A stretch of 64,000 bases of DNA from Pseudoalteromonas luteoviolacea S2607 (GCF_001625575.1 NZ_AUXV01000073.1:124001-188000), one strand, 5' to 3'; positions 17,833 to 27,234 are shown, counted from the first letter of the stretch. A program made the numbers and translations. The notes: a model not told the origin generated them from the sequence alone.

Positions 17833-20037
17833 TTACTTTTTAACACGTCTAACGCTTGTTAATAGAGCAAGCATGAATAAACTAAATATGCCAAGTGAAC
17901 CACTTTCTATGTTTTTAACTTCAACACTCACGGTTTCAGACTGAGATAGACCAAAATCGTCGGTTGCAGTAACCGTGAATACAATCGGGCCTGTTTCGTT
18001 TACATCTGGTGCAGTAAAGTTAAATTGGTTTTGGTTACCAGGTAAAGTTACCGATGGTCCTGAAGTTTGTTCCCAACTAATTGTAACGTTGTCACCATCT
18101 GGGTCTTCTGCGCCAACTACATTAATAGTTAGTGTTTCACCTTCATGAACGCTTGAACTGCTGCTGGTTAAAGAAAGTGTAGGTGCATTATTTTTAATGA
18201 TATTGACTTTAACAAGCGCAGTTGAAGACGCCTCATACTCGTCAGTTGCGGTTAGTTGATATGTAACCGTTAAGTCTTCAGTCGTCTTTTCAGCTTTGAG
18301 TGTAACAACACTCTGTTCACCAACTTGTTGTTCTTCATCGGCAAGCTTAACCCAAGAGTACGTGATCGTATCATTTTCTTTGTCCGTGGTAGCGCTTGCA
18401 TCTAAGGTAAATTCAAGCTCACTACGCACATCCAATTCGGTTTGTGCAAGTTCAATAGTTGGTTCTGTATTGACGAACGTGGTACTGAAGTTTTTGAGTG
18501 CAACGTTATCTTCACCAACGGTGACAGTATAATCTTTCAAATATTCAACACGAATCTTATTAGCACCTTCAATTAACTCGATGTTAAAAGGCTTGTACTC
18601 TCTTTCGTCTCCACTATCGATTAGAACTTGCTCACCATTATGGAATATACCAACAAAATCGTATCCGAGCTCACTTGAAACAAGATAGTCAAAGCTAATA
18701 TCTTTAATATGAAGATCATCGATATCAATCATTAACGTAGATTCTTGATAAGGCACAGTTAGCTCTGGGGTTTCTTGACGGTCGGTGACGTCGCCGCTTA
18801 CTAGGGTAGGCTCTTGCTCAGGTGTTGCACCTACATACCAGCTTTCGTTACCGCCGGTTGACCATTTGACGCTAGACGGTGTCGACATTAACTCATTGAT
18901 ATTTTCATCAAACTGAGCCAATTTTGTATAGCCAAAAACTGCTGAGTACAGGCTGGTAGATGGTGATGTGATGCTTGCGTTGACCGTATATGTATCATGC
19001 TTTGAGTTGTTCGGTGTTAATACAGTGAATTGACACTGAGCACCTGGTTCAAGCACAGCATTAGCACAGTTTTGCTCAGATAATTGAACACCCTCAACGT
19101 GCTGTGACAAGCTGAATTCTGCAATTGTCACTGGGTAATCTAACGTGTTTTTGAAGGTATTCTGAATAGAGAATGATGGCTGATCTTCAATGTAAACATG
19201 CGACTCATTTTGACCAAAGCCAAAATCTGAAGTTTTTGATTGTACCCAATAGAATAGAGATTCTACGTCTGCATAGACGCCTGGTCTATTTGGTAATGCA
19301 CAGCCTTCTCCCCAGCTAACAACACCGACTTGAAACCATTCGTCATTTTTTTGCACGATAAGTGGACCGCCACTGTCACCTTGACATGAATCTTTGCCAC
19401 CTTCAGTTAAACCAGCACATATCATTGTGTCAGATATGCCGCCATTATAATATTCAGCGCTATTACACACTTCATTAGTGACGTATGGCACATCAACTTC
19501 TTGCAGCTTATCAGGTGCTACACCCCCTGAACTGAGTCGGCCCCATCCCATTACTTTTAAATTATCGCCAGCGACAAGACTATTTCTAATCACCTGATCA
19601 GCCAGTTTGATTGGCTTGATGTTTTCAACTGGACGGTCGAGCTCTAATACTGCGATGTCGTTATTGTATTGCAGCCCCATGTTATACTGATCATGCATTG
19701 ACATGGACACTACGTTGTAAGTTTGCCATTGCGATTCGTCTGTCAGGTCGTGGCCTTCGAATTTAACGGTAAAGCGTTCTGCGGGGATCCCCTCGATACA
19801 ATGGCTTGCCGTGAGTACCTTATTATCGCCAATAAATGACAAGCCACAGAAGTGGCCATTGTCCAATTGAAGACTACCCATGAATGGATAAGCAAACTCC
19901 GCAGTTTCTTGCCCACCAACGATACGAGGTGAATCCATACCTCGACTCTGTAGTGGCTCTATTTTATTGTTTGCGTAAGCGCTAAGTGGTGTGGTAATTG
20001 TTGCGAGAAGAAGCATTCCCTGTAGTTTGTTATACAT
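17833..20037 (-). CDS. secreted trypsin-like serine protease with GlyGly-CTERM-like tail
   Basis: A 734-residue S1A protease. After a signal peptide ending near ANA/YAN, the zymogen is cut before IVGG (residue 39). The triad is H79 (LTASHC), D127 (NNDIAVLEL) and S222 (GDSGGPL); D216 in KDSC predicts cleavage after Lys/Arg. Downstream are a beta-sandwich region and two PKD/cadherin-like repeats (TDKENDTITYSW, EDPDGDNVTISW). The C-terminus GSLGIFSLFMLALLTSVRRVKK (in two parts: a small/hydrophobic stretch, then RRVKK) fits the GlyGly-CTERM sorting signal processed by rhombosortase. The ATG at 20037 has AGGAACAA ahead of it; longer versions would bury the signal peptide. Confidence 0.9.
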   Translation of the reverse strand: MYNKLQGMLLLATITTPLSAYANNKIEPLQSRGMDSPRIVGGQETAEFAYPFMGSLQLDNGHFCGLSFIGDNKVLTASHCIEGIPAERFTVKFEGHDLTDESQWQTYNVVSMSMHDQYNMGLQYNNDIAVLELDRPVENIKPIKLADQVIRNSLVAGDNLKVMGWGRLSSGGVAPDKLQEVDVPYVTNEVCNSAEYYNGGISDTMICAGLTEGGKDSCQGDSGGPLIVQKNDEWFQVGVVSWGEGCALPNRPGVYADVESLFYWVQSKTSDFGFGQNESHVYIEDQPSFSIQNTFKNTLDYPVTIAEFSLSQHVEGVQLSEQNCANAVLEPGAQCQFTVLTPNNSKHDTYTVNASITSPSTSLYSAVFGYTKLAQFDENINELMSTPSSVKWSTGGNESWYVGATPEQEPTLVSGDVTDRQETPELTVPYQESTLMIDIDDLHIKDISFDYLVSSELGYDFVGIFHNGEQVLIDSGDEREYKPFNIELIEGANKIRVEYLKDYTVTVGEDNVALKNFSTTFVNTEPTIELAQTELDVRSELEFTLDASATTDKENDTITYSWVKLADEEQQVGEQSVVTLKAEKTTEDLTVTYQLTATDEYEASSTALVKVNIIKNNAPTLSLTSSSSSVHEGETLTINVVGAEDPDGDNVTISWEQTSGPSVTLPGNQNQFNFTAPDVNETGPIVFTVTATDDFGLSQSETVSVEVKNIESGSLGIFSLFMLALLTSVRRVKK

Positions 20038-20354
20038 ATTTGTTCCTGTTTTATGTAATGAAACATTCATTCTATAAAAATAAAATGATTTGTCCAATTT
20101 AGTTAGAGCCCTAACTTTCTGTATTTATTATTCATATGTATTTTTTAACTCAAAAATGTACTACATAAGGTGGTTCTTTACTTTGGGACTGAAGTGATCT
20201 GACAGGCGAATTCATCCCAATAAAAATGGCAGTCGTCTAAACTGCGCCATTTCGCTATGACAAACGTAGAGATCTAGATTAACTTAAACAAGGGAATCGA
20301 ATGTCACTGACGATTGCCTTCGTTAACTATTTGGTCAATTAGTAAGGAGAAAAA

Positions 20355-20747
20355 ATGAAGTTTGAGCAATTATTAAGTCACTTTGATACGGGTATCTGTG
20401 TTGACCAACTACAAAAAGAGTCCTTGTTAGACATCGCCTTACTGTTTATTGGTGTCGACGGAGAGATAGACGAAAGTGAAAAGCAAGTGGTCTATGACTG
20501 GGCGAAAAGCCTTCAGTGGAATTCAAGCATAGCGATTGAAGACTACCTTGAAGACAGTTTAGGTAAGTCAGTGCTTGCAGTTCAGCAAAATGACATAGAG
20601 TCTTTTATCAGGCATCGCATACATCATATTGTAGATGAACCAATGAGACGATTTGCCAAAGAGCTGGTAGTCAAAGTCATTGAGGCTGATGGTAATGTAG
20701 ACGAAGCGGAAGAAAAGGCATTAGCAATATTGGAGGCTGAGCTGTAG
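20355..20747 (+). CDS. TerB-like helical protein
   Basis: A 130-residue acidic, all-helical protein with two copies of the TerB-type acidic motif: IGVDGEIDESEKQVV near residue 40 and VIEADGNVDEAEEKAL near the C-terminus. TerB-like proteins bind divalent metal through these acidic loops and are linked to tellurite/stress responses. It has a strong AAGGAG site, no signal peptide, and stands alone as a single transcript ending in a hairpin. The specific role is unknown. Confidence 0.7.
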   Translation: MKFEQLLSHFDTGICVDQLQKESLLDIALLFIGVDGEIDESEKQVVYDWAKSLQWNSSIAIEDYLEDSLGKSVLAVQQNDIESFIRHRIHHIVDEPMRRFAKELVVKVIEADGNVDEAEEKALAILEAEL

Positions 20748-20772
20748 CGCGCTTTATTGGTTTAAAACGTAA

Positions 20773-20801
20773 GGTCAGGCGCAATGCAATAGCGCTTGGC
20801 C
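20773..20801 (+). terminator. terminator after the TerB-like gene
   Basis: A 10-bp stem with two wobble pairs (GGTCAGGCGC / GCGCTTGGCC) followed by TCGTTT, 25 bases after the stop codon. Confidence 0.6.
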
Positions 20802-20978
20802 TCGTTTATTAACTAAGATTTACTCAATAACTCAACGCTTTTCTTACCTTAACCTTTAGATGCATATCAAACTTCCTTATTTTTTGCACATTTCACAATA
20901 GTGTTTTCAGCAGATTTTATGTAGCCTGAATAAAATATCCTATCTTTACCAAACAACTACAAATAAAGAGGGCGTGAT

Positions 20979-22439
20979 ATGGCGAAAGCTGTGGTGCAAA
21001 TAAGTGCAATGTCTATTTTGTATCTGCTAATAGCTGGATGTGGTGGCAGTAGTAGCTCTGATGATGGCTCAAATGTAACTGGCGAACAAAATAATGTACC
21101 GTCGTGTTCACCCAATCAGTTGGTCACGCCAAGGGGCAGTGGGAGTGTATCTGTAAGCAGCTCTTTGCAATGTACTGATGCAGATGGTGACACTTTGACA
21201 TTTGAGCCCTCGATTATAGAGAGTGACAATATTTCAACTGGTGATTACTCAGTTAGCATTTCGGTGTCGGATGGCAGAGGAGGGCAAACCTCTGTGCAGC
21301 TGCAATATCAAATTACTAACCAATCTCCACAGTGTAGCCAAGCGAATCAGCCAAGTATTCCCTCAAGTAGTGAAAGTCTGAATATTGCCAGTTACTTGTC
21401 TTGCAGCGATTCAAATGGAGATGCCGTGACTTTAACGCCGCAGAGCATAGACATTTCGAATTTAGCCAATGGCAATTATCAGCAACAAGTGACTTACAGC
21501 GACGGAGAGCTGAATGCGACACTCACATTTGAATACACAATTAATGATGAAGCACAGGTCGAGCTGACACGGTGCGAACGTATTACTCAATCGGTCTCTT
21601 TGTCGCCAGAGAGTGACGTTACTGTGACATGTGATGCTGACTATGCGTACATCACGTCTGATACTTATCCAGATCATGATCTGATGAATGGGATAACCGC
21701 GACTAATGAGCAGATCCCAGTGCCCGCGATTGGCTATGCTGCACCGATTAAGCTTGAGCCGCATACAGCTACAACCCCAACAACCATTGACGCAGCGCTA
21801 GGAGTGGCCGTTAACGGTGTGCCTATTTATGACTACTCAGCTGCTGGAGAATTAGATTTATTTAATTACGATCCAAATATCGATACGGTGAAACTTGGCC
21901 AGTTAGATAATTGTGGCGGGCATGCGGGGCGAGGTGATGATTACCATTATCACGCAGCACCTACCTGTATGATGGATGCTATGGAAAATCGCAGTGACGA
22001 TACAATTATTGGTTGGGGATATGATGGCTACCCGCTGTATGGGTTTAACCACCCCGATGGTAGTGCTATTTCAGATGGAGATTTGGAGCTTTGTAATGGT
22101 TTGCCTGACGAAGACTTTGGATATAGATACCATCTATCAAATTCGCCACCTTATGTTTTTCAATGCTTGGTCGGTGAGGTTAACACGGCTATTTTACCGC
22201 GAGTTGCGCCTTTATCTGGCGGCGGCGATCGGGGTGATCTTCGTCCACCAGCAGGTGATGTACAAAACTTGACCCATACCATTGACAGTGATGGTAAAAG
22301 AACCATGAGTTACGACTATCAAGGTGAAAACTACTATGTAACCTACACGCCAAGCAAAAGTCAGGCTAACTGCTATGATTTTGAAATGAAAGCAATTTCA
22401 AATAATGGTGCAATTCAAACGGGGACATACTGTCGATGA
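20979..22439 (+). CDS. YHYH-domain lipoprotein
   Basis: A 486-residue lipoprotein with lipobox LLIAGC (Cys22) followed by GGSSSSDDG. Two Ig/cadherin-like repeats follow, each with a CxDxDGD-type loop (CTDADGDTLTFEP, CSDSNGDAVTLTP). The C-terminal 290 residues form the YHYH domain, named for the motif seen here in GRGDDYHYHAAPTC, and also show IGWGYDGYPLYGF and a Cys-rich closing segment. The ribosome binding site is AGAGGG. It overlaps the next gene by 4 bases (ATGA). YHYH proteins are secreted and of unknown function. Confidence 0.85.
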   Translation: MAKAVVQISAMSILYLLIAGCGGSSSSDDGSNVTGEQNNVPSCSPNQLVTPRGSGSVSVSSSLQCTDADGDTLTFEPSIIESDNISTGDYSVSISVSDGRGGQTSVQLQYQITNQSPQCSQANQPSIPSSSESLNIASYLSCSDSNGDAVTLTPQSIDISNLANGNYQQQVTYSDGELNATLTFEYTINDEAQVELTRCERITQSVSLSPESDVTVTCDADYAYITSDTYPDHDLMNGITATNEQIPVPAIGYAAPIKLEPHTATTPTTIDAALGVAVNGVPIYDYSAAGELDLFNYDPNIDTVKLGQLDNCGGHAGRGDDYHYHAAPTCMMDAMENRSDDTIIGWGYDGYPLYGFNHPDGSAISDGDLELCNGLPDEDFGYRYHLSNSPPYVFQCLVGEVNTAILPRVAPLSGGGDRGDLRPPAGDVQNLTHTIDSDGKRTMSYDYQGENYYVTYTPSKSQANCYDFEMKAISNNGAIQTGTYCR

Positions 22440-22957
22440 GTAAAACAAAAAAAATAATCTTCAGCTGTATGACGTTATGGCTACTGAGTACAAGTATGGT
22501 TGCCAGCAGTCATGCGTTGAAAGAGACCACTGCGACAATCACGCTAAGAAGTGGCCAGTTAGATGTTTTAGTAAATACAAACTTCTCTCATTGGTTGGCT
22601 TTGTTACATAATAACGAGGCGTGGCTTCTGGGTGACACGGAACGGGTTTTGCTGGCCAATCAGACTGATTCGGAAAAAGTTACCTTGCTGAAGGAGTTGA
22701 TATTACAGCACACAAACTTGAGCAGTAATGGCACGAAGCTTAACTGCAAAGTGAGTCAATTTCCAAGCAAACTGGGCGAATTGCAAAAGGATCATCATAA
22801 GCGAGCTTACTTCAGACTTGGGTGCAAATCACCCATTAACAACGTAACAGCCGTGAGCCTTTCGCTACCCAAGTCTTTAGGTCGAGTGTACGTGAGTTTA
22901 GTGCAACCAAAGCAACAGGTTATTGGAGCCGGCCAAAAAGCTGTGTTTAAGCTTTAA
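22436..22957 (+). CDS. exported protein coupled to the YHYH lipoprotein
   Basis: A 173-residue protein with a signal peptide (MSKTKKIIFSCMTLWLLSTSMVASSHA) and a mature part that is beta-rich and has two Cys. No family is recognised. ATGA overlap with the YHYH gene indicates the two products are made together, so it is likely a periplasmic partner of that lipoprotein. Confidence 0.7.
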   Translation: MSKTKKIIFSCMTLWLLSTSMVASSHALKETTATITLRSGQLDVLVNTNFSHWLALLHNNEAWLLGDTERVLLANQTDSEKVTLLKELILQHTNLSSNGTKLNCKVSQFPSKLGELQKDHHKRAYFRLGCKSPINNVTAVSLSLPKSLGRVYVSLVQPKQQVIGAGQKAVFKL

Positions 22958-23003
22958 ATTGAGTTGCTTTGCGTCATGCCGCGAGTTATGGCATGGCTAT
23001 TAC

Positions 23004-23258
23004 TTAGCTTTTCTTCGTAATATGGACAAGAGTTTTATTTCCGAGCGGCTCCGACTCTAGGCGATACCCTTGAGGCCTAAAGGGCCGCAGCTCAACAACT
23101 ATGTGGGTGACCCTGTCCATTGACGATATGAGTAACTTGTAATGCGCGTATCGGCTTTGCTTATTTAGTGTGGCTTTGGGAATTGCTGAGTATGAGGATA
23201 ATCCTAACATACTCAGGCTATAGCCGGCTCCAATCAACAGATCTCGCCTACTCATCAT
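23004..23258 (-). CDS. small exported protein with twin-arginine-like signal
   Basis: An 84-residue protein whose N-terminus MMSRRDLLIGAGYSLSMLGLSS resembles a Tat signal (SRRDLL), leaving a mature part of only about 55 residues rich in basic and hydrophobic residues. It is convergent with the YHYH pair, with an imperfect hairpin (CATGCC/GGCATG, 22975-22995) between them. The ribosome binding site is weak. It may be a real small exported protein or the stub of a longer gene. Confidence 0.45.
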   Translation of the reverse strand: MMSRRDLLIGAGYSLSMLGLSSYSAIPKATLNKQSRYAHYKLLISSMDRVTHIVVELRPFRPQGYRLESEPLGNKTLVHITKKS

Positions 23259-23563
23259 AAATCATCTTTTTTATACTTGTTATAACATCTTACCTAATTT
23301 GATTAAGTGTAAAGTGAAAGGAGGTAGCGCTATTTAGTAAAGGAGAGATTATGGCTAAGTAGACGGTCTATTGAGCTGTGTTAGCCAATAGTATGTTTAC
23401 CTAGCAGTGTTTTTGTTTAAAATCCACCCTGATTATTTAAATTAAATGATTAATTTTTTTTGTTATATGATTGAATTTATGTCATAAAAGTATAAAGTTC
23501 GTTCCTTTTTTATGGTCAAATAAATTAGTTGATAATTTATGGGCATTAATAAGGAGCTAAATA
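23259..23563. other. intergenic, promoters only
   Basis: This AT-rich region lies between divergent genes (minus at 23258, plus at 23564). No further gene or strong repeat is seen; AAGGAG directly precedes the plus-strand start. Confidence 0.4.
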
Positions 23564-24007
23564 ATGCTGAAAGTCATTTTTCCGTTAACAGTTGCACTCG
23601 CGTCATTTTCATCACATGCGACGAATTTTGAGTTTTCGTCTGGAATAGGCACACAATATGGTGGCCTAATTGGGGTTCAAGCTGCAATAAAACAGGAAAA
23701 GAGCAAATATTTCGCTGGCTTAGGTCTTTTCGGTGTGTCTGCTGGAATGCAATACGTACTGTCAGAAGATATGCACCACGCGTTAGGTTTCAATACGGGC
23801 AGAATGTTTCAAGTACTTGGGGAACATACAGATTATGTCGCGTTAAACTATAACTACCATGTCAATGGCTTTCACAATTCGGGTTGGGAGTTGGGAACCG
23901 GCATTGGTTATTTTGAAACGGACGAATCCTCTATTCTTTTCAGCTCTGAAGTGGTTGAAGAAGAAAAGGAAGCGAAATTAATTTTAAATATTGGATATAA
24001 ATTTTAA
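23564..24007 (+). CDS. small outer-membrane beta-barrel-like protein
   Basis: A 147-residue protein with a clear signal peptide (cut after SSHA). The alternating hydrophobic/polar segments end in LILNIGYKF with a C-terminal Phe, the usual signal for BAM-assembled outer-membrane barrels. About eight beta strands could fit. The ribosome binding site is AAGGAGC. No closer family is recognised. Confidence 0.65.
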   Translation: MLKVIFPLTVALASFSSHATNFEFSSGIGTQYGGLIGVQAAIKQEKSKYFAGLGLFGVSAGMQYVLSEDMHHALGFNTGRMFQVLGEHTDYVALNYNYHVNGFHNSGWELGTGIGYFETDESSILFSSEVVEEEKEAKLILNIGYKF

Positions 24008-24020
24008 TACACTCGCAGTT

Positions 24021-24235
24021 GCTAGACGTGCTGCACCTGGCGAGCAGAGATTAGCCCTGAGCGTGCTAGATGTGTTACCCGATAGCCCATTAATCGCATG
24101 CATAGATTTATTACCCTCCAAGTTTGGCCACAGTTAATGGAAGTGGAACTAATCGAACCTAAGTTAGCACTGCACTTTAGTGAAAAGTACGTCAATGCTG
24201 GCCGATGCGTTGATGCAAGAGGTGAGGTAAGCTAG
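24021..24235 (+). pseudogene. decayed C-terminal fragment of an ATP-grasp protein
   Basis: Two frames joined by a single-base shift near 24131 read ...ALSVLDVLPDSPLIACIDLLPSKFGH and then QLMEVELIEPKLALHFSEKYVNA. The second part closely resembles the conserved metal-binding end of ATP-grasp proteins (LMELELIEPxL-type motif). Only about 70 residues remain; the N-terminal region is missing and the intact barrel gene ends 13 bases upstream. It reads as a relic left after deletion. Confidence 0.55.
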
Positions 24236-24925
24236 TGAGGCTAGTACAGCGTAGCAGCCGAGGGAAGCTATCAGTGTCGTGCTGGTGGCTTTTCAATGTT
24301 TAAATAAGGTTTTTCGTTTTACCTGTGGCACGGTACTTCAGAGCTATTGGCATCAGGCAGATTTAATATTCACCATCAATAAGATTGCTTACTGTATTGT
24401 AATACCAACGTTTATAAGCACAGAGCTTATTAATTGTATAATGGATTATTTAAGGTCCTTGTAGGTGCTGCGCTTTTGAAACGCTATAGCCTATTTCATG
24501 ATCATGAAACTCTGACGGGTAACTACAATTTATTCTTTTTGTCATTTTACATCTCTACACTCCATTATCTGAATGCCCGATATGATGAGAGCAATATGTT
24601 ATTTCTCGAATGTGGAGGGCGTAGGGCTTATAAGCAATGAATGCATAGGTGCACACAGTTTATTACTCTTTAAAAGCAATACGAACAAAAGGAATAACGT
24701 AAAAGCGATAAGAAAAAGAAATAATAAGCGACAAGTCATTACTACTTTTGCTATTTCAGCAGTGCGCTACTGTGCAGCTGTTATCTATTCGGTCTTTGCC
24801 ATGTTGCTACATGCTAAAGTTACCCTGTAAACGAGAAGATAAACTACATTTAAAGAGCGGAATATTTACATTTTTAACATTTTGTATAAAATGCAGTTTC
24901 AATAATTAAAAGGAATATTTGAAAT
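24236..24925. other. long intergenic region without a supported gene
   Basis: About 690 bases with several short overlapping frames on the plus strand, none with a ribosome binding site plus recognisable protein character. A perfect 16-bp palindrome, TTTCATGATCATGAAA, lies at 24494-24509. Together with the ATP-grasp relic at its left edge the stretch looks like decaying DNA. The promoter of the 24926 gene must lie at its right end. Confidence 0.45.
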
Positions 24926-25678
24926 ATGTATAATAAATTGAAGTTCTTAACTGCCGCATTTGCTTTGTCAGTGGTTAGCGCCAATGCATCTGCTTCTTAT
25001 GTCAAAGCGACACCATCGAATATAAACCTAAATGAATCAGTTACGATTGATTGGTCTAGATACTACCCAAATAGGTTCCCAAATCAAACCTATAACCTCT
25101 ATGTATATAAGCCAAACGGTCAACCTAAATATAAATATCGTAGTGGCCTGACATCAATGAATGATGTGCGTGGTCCAAATACGATGAGCGGTACTCAAAC
25201 TATAGAAGTTGAAGTATGCGATCAGAATGGTCAAAATTGCTTTACGTCTTCGCGTGGTAGAGTTAGGTTCCATGTTGAACATCAATGTGAATATGAAGTA
25301 TCTAATAATAAAGGTGCGTATTATTGTGATGGAACGCGTGTTACACAGTATGCGACATATCAGCCTTGGCCACTAGGCGTAAATGACTCTATGTCAGAGT
25401 TTATCTCCATTAAAAATAGAGTGTATTGGCTGTATACAAATCGTATAAACAATTACACAACGGAATACGCATGGTATACAAATTGTCGTTCAGGCGGGAC
25501 AGTTGAGCGTGTTACCGAGTTGGTACGAAATACGTCATCCAGCACTGGAGGAAACTCCTTTGACCGTATAGATGATTTTGTGCCGCTTCATAATAATGAC
25601 ACGGCAGAATGGTCTTACTACGACAGTTTTTGGAAAAGATCTTACTCACGTAGCGCGTCTTTCAGTCCGTGTAACTAA
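24926..25678 (+). CDS. secreted protein of unknown function
   Basis: A 250-residue protein with a signal peptide (MYNKLKFLTAAFALSVVSANASA). The mature part is unusually rich in Tyr, Asn, Ser and Arg. The first 90 residues resemble an Ig-like beta sandwich (NINLNESVTIDWS), then come several Cys (CDQNGQNC, CEYE, YYCDG, TNCRSGG) that could form disulfides. No family is recognised. AAAAGGAAT precedes the start, and a 12-bp hairpin terminates the single-gene transcript. Confidence 0.65.
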   Translation: MYNKLKFLTAAFALSVVSANASASYVKATPSNINLNESVTIDWSRYYPNRFPNQTYNLYVYKPNGQPKYKYRSGLTSMNDVRGPNTMSGTQTIEVEVCDQNGQNCFTSSRGRVRFHVEHQCEYEVSNNKGAYYCDGTRVTQYATYQPWPLGVNDSMSEFISIKNRVYWLYTNRINNYTTEYAWYTNCRSGGTVERVTELVRNTSSSTGGNSFDRIDDFVPLHNNDTAEWSYYDSFWKRSYSRSASFSPCN

Positions 25679-25690
25679 TTTACTTTCATA

Positions 25691-25726
25691 ACAAAGGCAA
25701 TGAAGAGTGCATAACATTGCCTTTGT
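25691..25726 (+). terminator. terminator hairpin
   Basis: A perfect 12-bp stem (ACAAAGGCAATG / CATTGCCTTTGT) with a 12-base loop starts 13 bases after the stop codon at 25678. Confidence 0.7.
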
Positions 25727-25860
25727 ACTCAATGAACTGTCGAGTCACTGAGTATACTCACTGTACAGTGCTTCAAAGTTCATTAAATATCTTTGCATTT
25801 AGCAAGTATCGCCTAGTATTAGCGCTAACCACGTATATGGCGTCATTGTTGACTTATTAA

Positions 25861-26217
25861 TTATACATCGCTTTTAATTAACACGGATTTATCTATCGGA
25901 AGATTGGTACAAATCAATTTTGCGGTTACATATGGCCAGTGTGTTGTTTTTGCATGAATTACAAAACCTTGCCTCATAGTGTAGTCTGATATTTCAAATG
26001 AACCTGGGCAGAGTTCAGCGGCTCTACGTGCTAATTTTATTCTTAAGTTTTTATACGGTTCATTATTGCTACCATCAACACGCACAAGAAATGTCTTTTC
26101 GGCTAGAACTTCCTCAGAATATCCGCGAGCCCCAGTATGAGGCGAACCGTCAATCGGTTGATATGAGCTACAACCCATTATTCCAACATATAGGAGTAAT
26201 ATTGCGAATCTGAACAA
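25861..26217 (-). CDS. CC0125/CC1285-like lipoprotein
   Basis: A 118-residue lipoprotein with lipobox VGIMGC (Cys16). The mature part contains GYSEEVLAEKTFLVRVDGSNNEPYKN and LARRAAELCPG, resembling the small CC0125/CC1285 family, whose function is unknown. The only start that keeps the signal peptide is a TTG at 26217, about 9 bases after GAGG. Confidence 0.6.
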   Translation of the reverse strand: MFRFAILLLYVGIMGCSSYQPIDGSPHTGARGYSEEVLAEKTFLVRVDGSNNEPYKNLRIKLARRAAELCPGSFEISDYTMRQGFVIHAKTTHWPYVTAKLICTNLPIDKSVLIKSDV

Positions 26218-26311
26218 CGTTAAATACCTCGTAAAAATACCAAAATCAAAGGGGGCAGAGTAATGGGTTAGTCTACCAAATTTGTCTTAAATACTAAGTT
26301 GAATGGCCTTA

Positions 26312-26800
26312 CTATGCGATTAATACTCTTTCCATTAAAACCGCGCTTTCGCCGTAGCTTGGGCATATGGTTGCCCTTGATATTTCTCTGAAGTCTAGCA
26401 ATGACCAAAAGCTATCAGCGCCCTGAACGGCAACAAGAGTTATTCTCTTAATCTTTTTCTGTAAAGCGACTTTTATAAGCTCTTTAACCATTTGGCGGCC
26501 TATACCTACTCCCTTTGAGTGTGAGCTAACTGCCATATCATGTAGAAATAAGGTATCACTATTGCCAATATCTGGCAGTGGCTCAAATAATTTTGGTGGT
26601 TGAGTTCCACTCCATGGGTGCGCCAACAAATAGCCCAATACATCGTTTTGGTCTGAAACACAGGCAAAACAAGTATCTGGTGAAGCGGCATACTTAGATT
26701 TGAGTACATCTAATTCTTCTAGACCAACTTGATGGTAAGCATCATTTTGAATGCTTAAAATAGCAAGCCAGTTTTTTTCTTCTATTTCTTGAATCTTCAT
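26312..26800 (-). CDS. GNAT-family N-acetyltransferase
   Basis: A 162-residue protein with the GNAT fold. The central strand LFLHDMAVS is followed by the acetyl-CoA pyrophosphate loop SKGVGIGRQMVKELI, and the last part includes ITLVAVQGADSFWSLLDF. AAGGATG lies ahead of the ATG. The acceptor substrate cannot be predicted. It stands alone at the left border of the accessory region. Confidence 0.8.
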   Translation of the reverse strand: MKIQEIEEKNWLAILSIQNDAYHQVGLEELDVLKSKYAASPDTCFACVSDQNDVLGYLLAHPWSGTQPPKLFEPLPDIGNSDTLFLHDMAVSSHSKGVGIGRQMVKELIKVALQKKIKRITLVAVQGADSFWSLLDFREISRATICPSYGESAVLMERVLIA

Positions 26801-27105
26801 GTACTTTGCATCCTTGTACGTTACTTTTATATCGTTTGAATTTTAACTCAAGTTAAATGCTAAACGTGAACTAAGCAAGACTATTCAAAGTGAATAGTAG
26901 CCATTAATCAAAAGGATCAATGTAGTTGAGTTTATGTTTTGAATGTCACAAGGAAAGACGTCAAGTTCTATCACAGTTGTAATAAGAAAGTGGCAATTCA
27001 ATTGAGGACGCCATTAACTCTGACTTCTTTGGCTCGTTACACCAGTTTATATGCATCAGAACTGATATTAGTGATGTGTCGAGGCGAGGTTTGATCGCGT
27101 TTGGA

Positions 27106-27234
27106 CTAAATCAACGACTCTGACCCTTTTGATTGGTCTAACTCAAATGCCTGATTGATATTAATACCTGCATCTAATAAGCCGCTATCAAATAGCCCCG
27201 CACCACAAAAATAACTATTGATACTTATCAGCAT
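27106..27234 (-). pseudogene. N-terminal stub of a C5 cytosine DNA methyltransferase
   Basis: A 42-codon frame reads MLISINSYFCGAGLFDSGLL, then DAGININQAFELD and soon a stop. FCGAG..GL..AG....A.E.D is motif I, the S-adenosylmethionine-binding start, of 5-methylcytosine methyltransferases. The catalytic PC motif and the rest of the roughly 300-residue enzyme are absent, so this is a truncated relic. It lies just upstream of, and in the opposite direction to, the RHH/DUF2971 module. Confidence 0.55.

Noticed and set aside
24279..24830. Three overlapping short plus-strand frames
   Set aside because: No ribosome binding sites or protein character; the region looks like decayed DNA.
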